63,414 bases of DNA from Hyphomicrobium sp. (GTDB lineage Bacteria; Pseudomonadota; Alphaproteobacteria; Rhizobiales; Hyphomicrobiaceae), in the NCBI GenBank assembly GCA_025351425.1, contig JANXVY010000012.1, positions 1 through 63,414 on the forward strand, written 5' to 3'. The notes under the pieces were generated by a model. That model was not told the DNA's origin, searched no databases, and saw only the letters and a list, made by a program, of their open reading frames with translations. Shown here piece by piece: positions 27,919 to 36,384 of this stretch (the first letter of the stretch is position 1; every line of letters starts with the position of its first letter). Position numbers and translations under genes: made by a program.

Positions 27919-28188
27919 ATGACGATGATCAAGACTGCTATCGCCGCTGCAGCTCTGGCGTTCGCGCTCAGCACCGGCGTTATGGCTCAGACGGCAACCA
28001 CCACGACCCCTTCGACCACCACGAAGACCATGAAGGCTCCCAAGGCCCCCAAGGTCAAGACTGCTGCCAAGCCGAAGACGGAAGCCTCGATGGCCTGCTC
28101 GAAGCAGGCCGACGAAAAGAAGCTGCACGGCAAGGCGCGCGAAACCTTCCGCGCCAGCTGCAAGAAGACCTACAAGCCTGCGAACTAA
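27919..28188 (+). CDS. Small secreted PsiF-like protein
   Basis: The product is 89 residues. A signal peptide ends near VMA|QT. A Thr/Lys/Ala-rich stretch follows, then one PsiF-type repeat: MACSKQADEKKLHGKARETF and a second Cys (ASCKKTYK). E. coli PsiF is phosphate-starvation inducible and of unknown function. The ATG at 27919 lies 8 bases after GCGAGGA; a TTG at 27913 is less likely. A strong terminator follows. Confidence 0.75.
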   Translation: MTMIKTAIAAAALAFALSTGVMAQTATTTTPSTTTKTMKAPKAPKVKTAAKPKTEASMACSKQADEKKLHGKARETFRASCKKTYKPAN

Positions 28189-28227
28189 GTGCGGGCAAGC
28201 TCACGCTGTTTGCGGTGTGATCTGCAG

Positions 28228-28253
28228 CGGGCGCCCGAAAGGGTGCCCGTTTT
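28228..28253 (+). terminator. Rho-independent terminator after the PsiF-like gene
   Basis: CGGGCGCCC and GGGTGCCCG pair (one G-U) around a GAAA tetraloop and are followed by TTTT. It lies 40 bp after the stop codon. Confidence 0.9.
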
Positions 28254-28326
28254 GCGTTTGCGGCGGGAACGTTTCGCGCAATCGGCTGTTAGGCTAGGTT
28301 CGTGTGTCCGCGTGAGGCAAACATCG

Positions 28327-28710
28327 ATGTGGGGGGAGATGCTGCAACTATCGCTGCCGCCGGGCGCCTGGGCTTATGCCATGCCGGTTATATTCCTGGT
28401 GGCGTCCAACGTGTTCATGACGTTTGCCTGGTACGGCCACCTGAAGTTCAAGGACAGCCCGTTGCTGCTGGCCATTCTCGTATCCTGGGGCATCGCGCTG
28501 TTTGAATATTGCCTGGCTGTGCCCGCCAACCGCTACGGATCGGCGGTTTATTCGACCGCACAGTTGAAGACGCTGCAGGAAGTCATCACGCTGACGGTGT
28601 TCGCGGTGTTTTCTTATCTGTACCTGGGCGAGGCGCTGACCTGGCGGCACGGCGTCGGCTTCGCCTTGATCGCGGCCGGCGCTTTCTTCATTTTTTCGAA
28701 CAAATCGTAA
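28327..28710 (+). CDS. DMT-family membrane protein (DUF486)
   Basis: The product is 127 residues with four hydrophobic segments. The motifs VASNVFMTFAWYGHLKF, SWGIALFEYCLAVPANR and LKTLQEVITL are those of DUF486, a small branch of the drug/metabolite transporter superfamily. It resembles EmrE-type transporters in size, but the substrate is unknown. The ATG at 28327 was chosen because upstream in-frame sequence is Arg/Cys-rich and non-homologous. An SDR gene follows after 14 bp. Confidence 0.85.
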   Translation: MWGEMLQLSLPPGAWAYAMPVIFLVASNVFMTFAWYGHLKFKDSPLLLAILVSWGIALFEYCLAVPANRYGSAVYSTAQLKTLQEVITLTVFAVFSYLYLGEALTWRHGVGFALIAAGAFFIFSNKS

Positions 28711-28724
28711 CCGGATCGAACGCC

Positions 28725-29441
28725 ATGGCGCAAACGCGCGTCGCCCTCGTCACTGGCGCCAATCGGGGCATTGGCCTTGCGATCGTGCGCCAGCTCGCGC
28801 GTTTGGGCGTTATTGCCGTGATGGGGTCGCGCTCTAAGGCGAGCGGGCTCAAAGCCGCAGCGCCGTTGCAGGCCGAGGGGCTGATTACCCCGGTCGTTGC
28901 CCTCGATGTGACCGATGAGGCCAGCGTGCGCGCAGCCGTAGCAGAGGTGCTGGGCGAATTCGGCCGCATCGACGTGCTGGTCAACAACGCGGCCATCTTG
29001 CTCGACATGCCGGGCGCTCCGGCTTCCAACGTACGCGCGGTGCCCCCCGCGCTGGTGCGCGAAACCTATGAGACGAACGTGATCGGCGCGCTCATGATGA
29101 TCCAGGCCGTTCTTCCGATCATGCGCGAGCAGGCCTACGGCCGTATCGTCAACTTGTCGTCGGCAGCCGCCCAATTGCACAGCATGGAGGCCGGATATCC
29201 AGCCTACCGGATGTCGAAGACGGCGCTCAACGCGCTGACCGTGACGGCCGCAGCCGAACTGGGCGCAGGACCGATATTGATCAATTCGATGTGCCCCGGC
29301 TGGGTGAACACGAAGATGGGCGGCCCCGCAGCGCCCCGCACGGTCGAACAGGGTGCGGACACGGCGGTCTGGCTGGCGACACTGCCCCCGGATGGTCCGA
29401 CCGGCGGCTTCTTCCACGACAAGCAACCGGTCGACTGGTGA
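28725..29441 (+). CDS. SDR-family oxidoreductase
   Basis: The product is 238 residues. The NAD(P)-binding TGANRGIGLAIVRQL motif lies near the N-terminus, NNAA (in VLVNNAAIL) in the middle, and the catalytic YxxxK as YPAYRMSK near 160. The C-terminal CPGWVNTKMGG loop is typical of SDRs close to carbonyl reductases. Substrate is not predictable. The next gene starts inside its stop codon (TGATG), so translation is coupled. Confidence 0.88.
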   Translation: MAQTRVALVTGANRGIGLAIVRQLARLGVIAVMGSRSKASGLKAAAPLQAEGLITPVVALDVTDEASVRAAVAEVLGEFGRIDVLVNNAAILLDMPGAPASNVRAVPPALVRETYETNVIGALMMIQAVLPIMREQAYGRIVNLSSAAAQLHSMEAGYPAYRMSKTALNALTVTAAAELGAGPILINSMCPGWVNTKMGGPAAPRTVEQGADTAVWLATLPPDGPTGGFFHDKQPVDW

Positions 29442-29968
29442 TGGCGCATCACCTCAGACTGTTCGCCGGACCCAAGACCACGCTGCGGCCGTTTCTCGAC
29501 GCGGTGTCTGGCGCGCGGATCTTTGCGCTGACGCCGCTTGCCCAGCTTTTCGTCGTGCCGCTGACCGATCCGGTCCATGACGCTTTGCATGCGGCCAACG
29601 GCACCGGCGAATGGATCGACTTCGACACGCGGGAATCGAGCCCTCGCCTGACCACGACGGACATGGCGTTCGCCGCCAGCGCAGCTCGAGGGTCTGCGCT
29701 CGTGTGGCTTGAGACGTACTACGATGGCGGCGCGGGCGAACAGGCGGCCTGCGTCTGGATCGATGGCGCACTGCAGATGAAGCCGGTCGCGCTGCGTCTT
29801 GGTGAAAACCGGCCCTGGCCGCTGCGGCCGATCAATCAGGCGCTGCGTATGCTGGGGGTCGCGCCAACAGGCCTTGGGCCTGCAAACGACGAGTTCACGA
29901 GCTTCGGGCTGGCAGCCTATCGCTCGAATGACGACATCCTGCGCCGCGCCCTTGAGATTAGGCACTAA
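29441..29968 (+). CDS. Conserved-looking hypothetical protein coupled to the SDR gene
   Basis: The product is 175 residues, soluble, with no signal peptide or membrane segment. I do not recognise a family. The ATG overlaps the SDR stop codon as TGATG, a strong sign of a real, co-translated gene. Features visible are an aromatic/acidic segment VWLETYYDGGAGEQAACVWI and a C-terminal LAAYRSNDDILRR helix. Its stop codon overlaps the stop of the convergent DUF2750 gene. Confidence 0.6.
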   Translation: MAHHLRLFAGPKTTLRPFLDAVSGARIFALTPLAQLFVVPLTDPVHDALHAANGTGEWIDFDTRESSPRLTTTDMAFAASAARGSALVWLETYYDGGAGEQAACVWIDGALQMKPVALRLGENRPWPLRPINQALRMLGVAPTGLGPANDEFTSFGLAAYRSNDDILRRALEIRH

Positions 29969-30681
29969 GCCGATATCGCCCGCAGTTGCGAGAGCGTCAT
30001 GGCCGGAAAGGCGCGCACCGAAAATTCCGCCGGTGTCAGCTCGCGTGCGCCAGCCCCCGCCATCGGCTCAGGCCCGGCGAACCAGCCGCGCTGTTCCAAA
30101 TACGGCAGATAGCGGTCGCGGAACACGGCGAGCGAAACGCAGATCGGGCGTTTGACGGCCCAGCTTCCGGCGATGTTGGCGATCGCCTCTTCGCGCGTGG
30201 CCCACGCGGGCAGGAATTCCTTGCCAGGCTGCCGTTCCGACGGCAGGAACGCCGGGCCGGAGGCGCTTTCCAGCAGCCAGACCGCGTCCGCCTTGCGGAT
30301 GTTGGTCATGAATTGATCGGCGCGCTCGCGCCACAACCGTTCGACAAGATCGTGGGCATCGAACACGGGGTCGGTCGGATCGGTGCTCCAGTCGGGACCT
30401 ATCAGGCACCGCTTCTGGGCAAGCATCGGTAGAACGTCGATGAGCAAAGCGGCCAACCCGACCTCATGCACCGAAGGACCAGATGAAACGACTTCGGCCC
30501 ACCGTTGCGCCTCGCATAGGCTGGACCACATGAGCACGACGTCGCGTGCCGGGTCCTGCCTGAACGGCACACACGCCCAGCCAACATCACCCGAAACGAT
30601 GAAAATCGAGCCGCTCGCGAGAACCCGCTTCATGAAGCGCTCGCGATGCACCAACTCGGGAATTTTGGTGGAAATATGCAT
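29965..30681 (-). CDS. DUF2750-like protein with two related domains
   Basis: The product is 238 residues. The C-terminal half (RADQFMTNIRKADAVWLLES onwards to RDRYLPYLEQRGW) fits DUF2750, a small domain of unknown function in which an aromatic lysine/tryptophan segment is followed by a PxWxxxE pattern. The N-terminal half (RERFMKRVLASGSIFIVSGD onwards) has the same layout and looks like a diverged second copy. I chose the ATG at 30681; the upstream alternative is a TTG. No signal peptide is seen. Function is unknown. Confidence 0.65.
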   Translation of the reverse strand: MHISTKIPELVHRERFMKRVLASGSIFIVSGDVGWACVPFRQDPARDVVLMWSSLCEAQRWAEVVSSGPSVHEVGLAALLIDVLPMLAQKRCLIGPDWSTDPTDPVFDAHDLVERLWRERADQFMTNIRKADAVWLLESASGPAFLPSERQPGKEFLPAWATREEAIANIAGSWAVKRPICVSLAVFRDRYLPYLEQRGWFAGPEPMAGAGARELTPAEFSVRAFPAMTLSQLRAISA

Positions 30682-30820
30682 TTCGAAACCCGCCGAACAC
30701 TGCTGCAAGCATAGCCATGTGAGGCTGATGGGCGAGGGTGATTGCGGGCTCCGGGGCCACGTGTGGGGCCTGAAGAACCCGGAATCACCCTGCCGTTGAT
30801 TTAAGGGTATACGGCCTTGG

Positions 30821-31654
30821 TTAACGAAGCGTTGTCAGGAACGCAGCGGCGGCTTGCATTTCGCGCCAACGCTGTTCGCGCCGTGCAACGGCTTCCTCAT
30901 CGCTCCCCCAGGTCGCGATCTGCCAGTCTTCGTCGAGATGAGCCGCGTGCCACGCCGTTGTGGCATCGAGCGAACCGGTGGCCACCGCCAGCGCCAGCAC
31001 CGAGGAGCCCATCAGCGTGGTCATCACATGGAGCGCCGTGAGCTGGAAGGCACTGAACGGCGCGACGGCCCTCGCCACGGCCTCCAGCGCCGGCTCGGGC
31101 TGGGCAATGTGGAGGACACCGGTTTGCGTGAGGAAGCGCGCGCCGAGCGTTTCGGCGGACCACGCAAGGATGGGGTCCCACGTTGCGGCCTGCAGTTCGG
31201 CGAGGCGTTCTGGTTCGGCCGCCCGGTAGCACAGCGCATCGCTGCCGGCGAATTGGACGATGTCGGCCTGCACGCTGGCAAGGTTGGGCGCCACTGCGTC
31301 GATGGCGGTATTGGCAAGCCGCGTCAGCGGCATGGACGAGGGATTGATGCGTGGCCCCTGAGCCGCCCATTCGGCCGCGATCGCCTCCGCGAGCAGTCGC
31401 GTGGGCACCGTCAGCGGAAATTTTTTCGGCGTCTTCAGCGCCCGCCCGTCAAGCGCTACGCCGAACCCCTCCGCCGCGTCGGAAACGGTGGCAAGCTTAT
31501 AGAATCGCGCCGGCAGCTGCGGCGCGGCCTCGCGCCCCAATACCTTGCCGAGTTCTTTTTCCAGACCCGGCAGCGCCCGATCTCCCTCGGTCTGATCGGG
31601 CGGTTCGTTGTCGTTGGCTTCCCCGCCCGCACCCCCGCTCTTGCCGGCACTCAT
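30821..31654 (-). CDS. ATP12-family F1-ATPase assembly chaperone
   Basis: In mitochondria Atp12 binds the F1 alpha subunit before assembly; alphaproteobacterial homologues are thought to act likewise. The product is 277 residues: an acidic, Gly-rich N-terminal segment, then FYKLATVSDAAEGFGVALDG, RALKTPKKFPLTVPTRLLAE and MPLTRLANTAID, hallmarks of the family, and a C-terminal helical half with WDPILAW. The start overlaps the stop of the HAD gene by 4 bp, so the two are coupled. Confidence 0.93.
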   Translation of the reverse strand: MSAGKSGGAGGEANDNEPPDQTEGDRALPGLEKELGKVLGREAAPQLPARFYKLATVSDAAEGFGVALDGRALKTPKKFPLTVPTRLLAEAIAAEWAAQGPRINPSSMPLTRLANTAIDAVAPNLASVQADIVQFAGSDALCYRAAEPERLAELQAATWDPILAWSAETLGARFLTQTGVLHIAQPEPALEAVARAVAPFSAFQLTALHVMTTLMGSSVLALAVATGSLDATTAWHAAHLDEDWQIATWGSDEEAVARREQRWREMQAAAAFLTTLR

Positions 31655-32334
31655 GTCCGCTCGTCCTGGTTGGCAAATACGTGGTCCACCGCGTCCGGCA
31701 GCTCGGTGTAACAACTGAGCACGCGGCGCGCGCCCGCCTTCTGCAGCTCCTCGGGATCGTGATACCCCCACGCAACGCCGAGCGGCACCACGCCCGCCGC
31801 CCGCGCCATATGAATGTCGTAGGTCGTATCGCCGATCATCACCGCCTGATGGGGCTTCAATGCCGTCTCGGTCAGCGCCTGCAGCACCATCGATGGATGG
31901 GGCTTCGACGGGTGGTCGTCTGCGGTCTGGATGGTGGCGAACAGGCCGTGCAGGCCTTCGCGCTCGAGCAGCAGATCGACGCCGCGGCGCGATTTACCCG
32001 TGGCGACGCCCAGCACGACATCGTCGCGCGCAGCAAACGCCGAAATCACGTCGCGCGCGCCAGGATACAGCGGCTCGTGGTTGGCCGGATCGCCGCGAAG
32101 AGTGTGGAACCCCTGCTTGTAGCCTTCCGCGAGTTTTTCGGCGAGGCCGCGCTCGCAGCCGGCCGGTAGCAGACGCGCGACCGCTGGCACGAGCGAGAGC
32201 CCGACTACGCTCAGGATCGCCGCGCGCGGCGGCGCGGCCAGCCCCGCGCTCTTGAAGGCGCCTTCCATGGCGGCCACGATGATGTGCTGGCTATCGACGA
32301 TCGTGCCGTCGCAATCGAACAGGATCAATTTCAT
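31651..32334 (-). CDS. HAD-superfamily hydrolase (phosphoglycolate phosphatase-like)
   Basis: The product is 227 residues. HAD motif I is FDCDGTIVDSQ at 6-16, motif II VATGKS, motif III the Lys in KPHP and motif IV GDTTYDIHMA. The helical cap of about 65 residues between motifs I and II places it with Gph/PGMB-type enzymes. The substrate is a small phosphorylated metabolite, not specified by sequence. The ATG at 32334 was chosen as it puts motif I at the N-terminus. It is upstream of and overlaps ATP12. Confidence 0.9.
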   Translation of the reverse strand: MKLILFDCDGTIVDSQHIIVAAMEGAFKSAGLAAPPRAAILSVVGLSLVPAVARLLPAGCERGLAEKLAEGYKQGFHTLRGDPANHEPLYPGARDVISAFAARDDVVLGVATGKSRRGVDLLLEREGLHGLFATIQTADDHPSKPHPSMVLQALTETALKPHQAVMIGDTTYDIHMARAAGVVPLGVAWGYHDPEELQKAGARRVLSCYTELPDAVDHVFANQDERT

Positions 32335-32415
32335 GGCGGCAGCATCTAGCACAGGATCGGCGGAAGGGGTGCAAAAAGGGGCCTCGCCCCACAGCGGCGC
32401 TCCAGGGCGCATCGT

Positions 32416-33762
32416 TTAGGCCATCGCGGCCGACTGCACGGTATGAATGCGTCGCCGCACCACGTCGATATGCTGGCGCAGGTCATACAACTGGTTGGTG
32501 AACCCGAGCGGGATGGGAATCCGGTTGACAGCCTCTTCGATCTCCTCGAGCTGCCCCTGCTTGGCCGCGATCACGGCAGCCCCGGCCTGCGCATTGAGCC
32601 CCTTCTCGACGATTTTCAGCTGCTTGTACCAGTACAGCAGGCGCTGGCGGATGCGCCACGTGTACAACATAGGCGCGAACCGGATCACCGGCAGCAGCAC
32701 GCCAAGCAGCGGCACGGCCAGCACGATCAGCCGGTCGAACAGCGTTGCGAGGTTGAACGGCAGATACCGCTGCAGGAACGGGGGGCCCGATTTGTAGACC
32801 CGGCGCGCATCTTCTGAAAGCGCCAACTCGGGATCGTTCGACATCGGGAATTCGCCGGTCTTGGCGAAGATGGCGGCCTCTCCCTTGGCGTTGACCATAG
32901 GCTCGGCATGCACCGCAATCAGCGCCTGCGTCATCAGGTTGGCGAGCGCGGGATGCAGGTCTGCGCGCGCGGCAACGACCGCCTTGGTCGCGACGAGCGA
33001 GGTGTCGCTGGCTGGAATATTCTTCGCGAAATTGACGACGCCCTGCTTCAGCTCCAGCGGCGACAGGAACGGCAGCCGCTGCGAAATAGCCTCCGACTGC
33101 GCGATGTTCAAGAGCCGCACGTTGGGGCTATCGAACATGCGCTGCACGGTCTTGGCGGTGGCGGCCAGCACCAGGAATGCGGCGTCGGCGCGCCCGTTGG
33201 CGACCTCGTCGACCGTATCGGGCAGTTCCAAGTTGACGAGCGTGGCGTTCCCCGCCGTCACGTCGTTGGCTTCCAGCAGCCGCAGCGCGAGCGCATTCGT
33301 CCCCCCGCCGGCCGGTCCGACCAGGATCTTTTTGCCTTTGAGGTCCGCCAGCCGCTCGATCTTCGCACTCGCGTTGATGAACACCCACAGCGGCTCGTAC
33401 ATCACCCGGCCCAGCGAGCGCAGGTCAGGCGCACTGGTCGCATTGGCGATACCGCCTTGCAGAAAGGCGAGGCCGACGCCGGATGTGGGGTCGTTAATCA
33501 GCCGCAGGTTCTCGAACGATCCGCTCGTCTCGCGTATCTCCAGTCTGACGCCGCTCTTGGCCATCTGCGCTTGATAGCGCTCGGCGAGCGAATAATACGG
33601 GCTGCCCTTGGTGGCCGCAGCGATAACGATTTTATCGGGCAGCGGCGGCTCGACGTATTTGAGGGTCGCCCAGAAGGCCGCCGCGACGAGGCCGGCGCCA
33701 ACCAGGATCAGCAACAGCGGCAGCGCCCAATCGCGCCCGCCCGAGGATTTCTGTGTCAGCAT
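32416..33762 (-). CDS. Membrane-tethered TAXI-family solute-binding protein
   Basis: The product is 448 residues. A transmembrane segment at about 13-33 leads into a periplasmic TAXI-type binding domain (about 42-335): KIVIAAATKGSPYYSLAERY, then GVGLAFLQGG and ILVGPAGGGTNALALRLLE. A second membrane segment lies at about 345-365, followed by an 80-residue Arg/Gln-rich helical tail. TAXI proteins normally deliver ligands to TRAP permeases, but none is encoded nearby and this one is anchored at both ends, so a sensing or scaffold role is possible. That is inference. Confidence 0.82.
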   Translation of the reverse strand: MLTQKSSGGRDWALPLLLILVGAGLVAAAFWATLKYVEPPLPDKIVIAAATKGSPYYSLAERYQAQMAKSGVRLEIRETSGSFENLRLINDPTSGVGLAFLQGGIANATSAPDLRSLGRVMYEPLWVFINASAKIERLADLKGKKILVGPAGGGTNALALRLLEANDVTAGNATLVNLELPDTVDEVANGRADAAFLVLAATAKTVQRMFDSPNVRLLNIAQSEAISQRLPFLSPLELKQGVVNFAKNIPASDTSLVATKAVVAARADLHPALANLMTQALIAVHAEPMVNAKGEAAIFAKTGEFPMSNDPELALSEDARRVYKSGPPFLQRYLPFNLATLFDRLIVLAVPLLGVLLPVIRFAPMLYTWRIRQRLLYWYKQLKIVEKGLNAQAGAAVIAAKQGQLEEIEEAVNRIPIPLGFTNQLYDLRQHIDVVRRRIHTVQSAAMA

Positions 33763-33840
33763 CTATCGCGCCCTGCCCTGCTACCAGCCATCCACGGCCG
33801 CCCGTTCGGTCAACCTAGCTCAGCTACCCCCCAATGGCGA

Positions 33841-33922
33841 CGGGAAGGTGACACGGGAAGGTGACAAGGGATCGTGACACGGGAAGGTGACACGGGAAGG
33901 TGACACGGGAAGGTGACACGGG
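33841..33922. repeat. 13-bp tandem repeat, six units and a partial
   Basis: CGGGAAGGTGACA is repeated at 33841, 33854, 33867 (variant AGGGATCGTGACA), 33880, 33893 and 33906, with a partial unit from 33919. Five of six full units are identical, so the array is young or maintained. Confidence 0.95.
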
Positions 33923-33976
33923 TAGAATATCGGCTGACGGGACGGGTGGCGGGCCGACGCCAGATCAATGACGACC

Positions 33977-34056
33977 CCAGACTTCTCACGCACCAGACTT
34001 CACCGGTCCCAGACTTCACCAGTCCCAGACTTCACACGCAGGTGAGTTCACACGCA
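33977..34056. repeat. 16-bp tandem repeat, five decaying units
   Basis: CCAGACTTCACCGGTC-like units begin at 33977, 33993, 34009 and 34025, with a fifth, more diverged (GGTGAGTTCACACGCA), at 34041. The array ends about 28 bp before the start codon of the small secreted protein, close enough to affect its leader. Confidence 0.85.
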
Positions 34057-34083
34057 GGTGACATTGGTAATCGGGAGGTTGGC

Positions 34084-34482
34084 ATGAAGTTGAAAATTGC
34101 AGCGATGGCTTTGGCGGGTTGCCTGTTTGTGGCCCCAGCGTTGGCGGCCGAGCGCGTGTGCGTGGGCAACGCCTGGGGACAATTGACGCAGGCGCAAAAG
34201 CAGGCGTTCGTGAACGAGTTCAAGGCCGCCGGCGGCACGGGAAATCCATCCAGCTGCAGCAACTTGAGCCCCAATGCCGAAAGCAGTATCGCCAATCCCC
34301 AGCCGGCGAAGGCGACGCAGTGCGCGTTGCAGTGCGACCAGGATCAAGTGGCCATGGTCGCCGCTTGCGGATTGGGGGCCCTCGTGAACCCGCTGGTGAG
34401 CGTTGCCTGCAATGCGCTCGCGCCGGTCTATGCCTCGGCCTGCAAGGGCAGTTGCGTCGCCAAGTACGGCGCCAATCCGTAG
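34084..34482 (+). CDS. Small secreted cysteine-containing protein, function unknown
   Basis: The product is 132 residues. A clear signal peptide (MKLKIAAMALAGCLFVAPAL, cleavage near ALA|AE) precedes a mature protein with eight or so cysteines (VCVGN, SSCSNL, TQCALQC, AACGL, VACNA, ACKGSC), probably disulfide-bonded. GGGAGG lies just before the ATG. I do not recognise a family. It stands alone between repeat arrays and convergent rnhB. Confidence 0.7.
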   Translation: MKLKIAAMALAGCLFVAPALAAERVCVGNAWGQLTQAQKQAFVNEFKAAGGTGNPSSCSNLSPNAESSIANPQPAKATQCALQCDQDQVAMVAACGLGALVNPLVSVACNALAPVYASACKGSCVAKYGANP

Positions 34483-34500
34483 GCCCGATGAGTCCGCGGC

Positions 34501-35157
34501 TCAACTGCCGCTCGGTTCCAGTGCCAACGCGAGTTGCACGGGTTTGAACGAGCGGCGGTGGTGTGGCGTGACCCCGAGGCGGGCGAGCGCCGCCTTGTGT
34601 TCGGGCACGCCGTAGCCCTTGTGACGCTCGAAGCCGTAGCCGGGATGCTCGCGGGCGAGCGCGATCATCAAGCGGTCGCGCGTGACCTTCGCGACGATGG
34701 ACGCCGCCGCAATCGACAAACACCTGGCATCGCCGTGCACGATGGCGCGCGCCGGGCATGACAGCCTGGGCAGCCGGTTGCCGTCGACTAGCACCAGCCC
34801 AGGCGTGGCGCCGAGCCCCGCGACGGCCTCGCTCATGGCGTGGAACGTCGCTTGAAGGATATTGTCGCGGTCGATCCGGGCAACGTCCGCGATGCCGACA
34901 CCGACCCGCGCCGACGCCAGGATGCGGGCACAAGCGATTTCGCGGCGGTCCGCATCCAGCGCCTTGCTGTCGTTGAGCCCGGGGGGAATGTTGTCTGGGT
35001 CGAGGATGACAGCGGCGGCGACCACCGGCCCGGCCCACGGGCCACGCCCGGCCTCGTCCACGCCCGCAACCGGATGCCGTCCGAGCTGGATCTCGGCCGC
35101 CTCCAGTTCGAACGTCGGGCCCTCCAGCGCGGGCAGATCGAGCGCATCGTGTCGCAT
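34501..35157 (-). CDS. rnhB: Ribonuclease HII
   Basis: Removes RNA from RNA/DNA hybrids and single ribonucleotides from DNA. The product is 218 residues. The conserved [20 protein letters not shown] segment carries the first catalytic Asp-Glu pair, VLVDGNRLP the third Asp and [11 protein letters not shown] the fourth. The C-terminal [18 protein letters not shown] is typical. Length is normal. Confidence 0.97.
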   Translation of the reverse strand: MRHDALDLPALEGPTFELEAAEIQLGRHPVAGVDEAGRGPWAGPVVAAAVILDPDNIPPGLNDSKALDADRREIACARILASARVGVGIADVARIDRDNILQATFHAMSEAVAGLGATPGLVLVDGNRLPRLSCPARAIVHGDARCLSIAAASIVAKVTRDRLMIALAREHPGYGFERHKGYGVPEHKAALARLGVTPHHRRSFKPVQLALALEPSGS

Positions 35158-35215
35158 GCGCCAGCTTCGCCCGAGTCTGCTGCCGCGGTCAAAGCATCCA
35201 CTTTAGTCCCTGGGT

Positions 35216-35236
35216 CCAGGGGGGCAGCCCCCCTGG
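35216..35236. repeat. Dispersed GGTCCAGGG-type palindrome (variant copy)
   Basis: CCAGGGGGGC-A-GCCCCCCTGG, preceded by GGGT and followed by CCTT, has the same outer sequence as the palindromes at 6926-6945 and 62836-62855 but a different inner stem. It lies between rnhB and the radical SAM gene. Confidence 0.65.
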
Positions 35237-35255
35237 CCTTCACTTCACTGCATCT

Positions 35256-36335
35256 TCAAAACATGCGGTACTGCCCTCCCTGCAACACGGGCTGCACGAA
35301 CAGATCGGTCCGCAGGGTTTCGCGCCGCTCATTGAGCTTGAGCCGCCTCGCCGCTAAGCGGAACCGCTGGCCAATCAACGCAGCGTACGGCCCCGAACCT
35401 GTCTGCCGTTGTCCGAACGTGGCGACATAGTCCTGCCCGCCGTGCATGGATTGCAGCAGATGGACGACGCGATCCGCACGGTCGGGAAACTCTGACCACA
35501 GCCACTCGCGAAACAGGACTTTCAGCTCCAGCGGCAGCCGCAGCAGCACGTAGCCCGCCTGCCGCGCCCCGGCATCGCGCGCAGCCGTCAGGATCGGCTC
35601 GATCTCGCAGTCGGTCAGCCCCGGCACGATGGGCGCGACCATGACGGCGGCGGGAACGCCCGCCTGTGTGAGCTGGCGGATGGCGTCGAGCCGGCGTGCG
35701 GCAGTGGCGGCCCTTGGCTCCATCGCGCGCGCGATTTTCCGGTCGAGCGTCGTGACGGAGAGTGCGACCTTGACCAGCCCCCGCTTCGCCATCGGCGCCA
35801 GGATATCGAGATCGCGCACGACCAGCGCCGACTTGGTCACGATGCCGACCGGATGGTTCGCCCGCGCCAGCACTTCGAGGATCGAGCGCGTGATGCGCCG
35901 CTCCCGTTCGATGGGCTGATAGGGATCGGTATTGGCCCCGAGCGCGATGGTCTGCGCCGTGTAGCCAGGCTGGGCAAGCGTGCGCTCCAGCACCTCGGCG
36001 GCGTTGGTCTTGGCGTAGAGCTGTGTCTCGAAATCGAGTCCCGGCGAATGGCCAAGGTAGGCGTGCGTGGGCCGCGCGTAGCAATAGACGCACCCGTGTT
36101 CGCAACCCCGATAGGGATTGATCGAGCGGTCGAACGAGATGTCGGGGCTGTCGTTGGTCGTGATGATGGACCGCGCGCGCTCCTCGTGCACGACCGTGCG
36201 GAACGCCGGCAGCGTGGCGAGGCTCTCCCACCCGTCGTCGGCCTCGACCCGTTCGGCCGCCTCGAATCGCCCCGATGCGTTGGAGAGTGCGCCCCTGCCG
36301 CGCCGCCGCTCGCTGTCGACTATGGGCCCAGCCAT
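35256..36335 (-). CDS. PA0069-family radical SAM protein
   Basis: The product is 359 residues. The radical SAM cluster motif is CEHGCVYCYAR, in the form Cx3Cx2C. The N-terminal GRGALSNASGRFEAAER and NPYRGCEHGCVYCYARP are hallmarks of the PA0069 / spore-photoproduct-lyase-like branch. Substrate is unknown. I chose the ATG at 36335, which gives MAGPIVDSERRRGRGALSN; the longer frame upstream is hydrophobic and Cys-rich and reads through the AT-rich promoter. A LexA-like site lies 50 bp upstream, so it may be damage-inducible. Confidence 0.88.
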   Translation of the reverse strand: MAGPIVDSERRRGRGALSNASGRFEAAERVEADDGWESLATLPAFRTVVHEERARSIITTNDSPDISFDRSINPYRGCEHGCVYCYARPTHAYLGHSPGLDFETQLYAKTNAAEVLERTLAQPGYTAQTIALGANTDPYQPIERERRITRSILEVLARANHPVGIVTKSALVVRDLDILAPMAKRGLVKVALSVTTLDRKIARAMEPRAATAARRLDAIRQLTQAGVPAAVMVAPIVPGLTDCEIEPILTAARDAGARQAGYVLLRLPLELKVLFREWLWSEFPDRADRVVHLLQSMHGGQDYVATFGQRQTGSGPYAALIGQRFRLAARRLKLNERRETLRTDLFVQPVLQGGQYRMF

Positions 36336-36384
36336 GTGAGCGTTCCCTAAAAAACCAGACCCACCCCAGATACCACAACAACAA

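Larger units (their letters stand above)
33763..34083. other. Intergenic region with two tandem-repeat arrays
   Basis: No gene I can support. The region upstream of the small secreted protein is dominated by a 13-bp array (33841-33922) and a decaying 16-bp array (33977-34056). An apparent minus-strand frame across it only translates the repeats. Confidence 0.7.

Noticed and set aside
33810-34019. Minus-strand frame over the 13-bp array
   Set aside because: The translation only reflects the DNA repeats.
33841-34056. Plasmid-type iteron origin
   Set aside because: Repeats are iteron-sized, but no replication initiator or partition gene is near and the flanks are chromosomal housekeeping genes.
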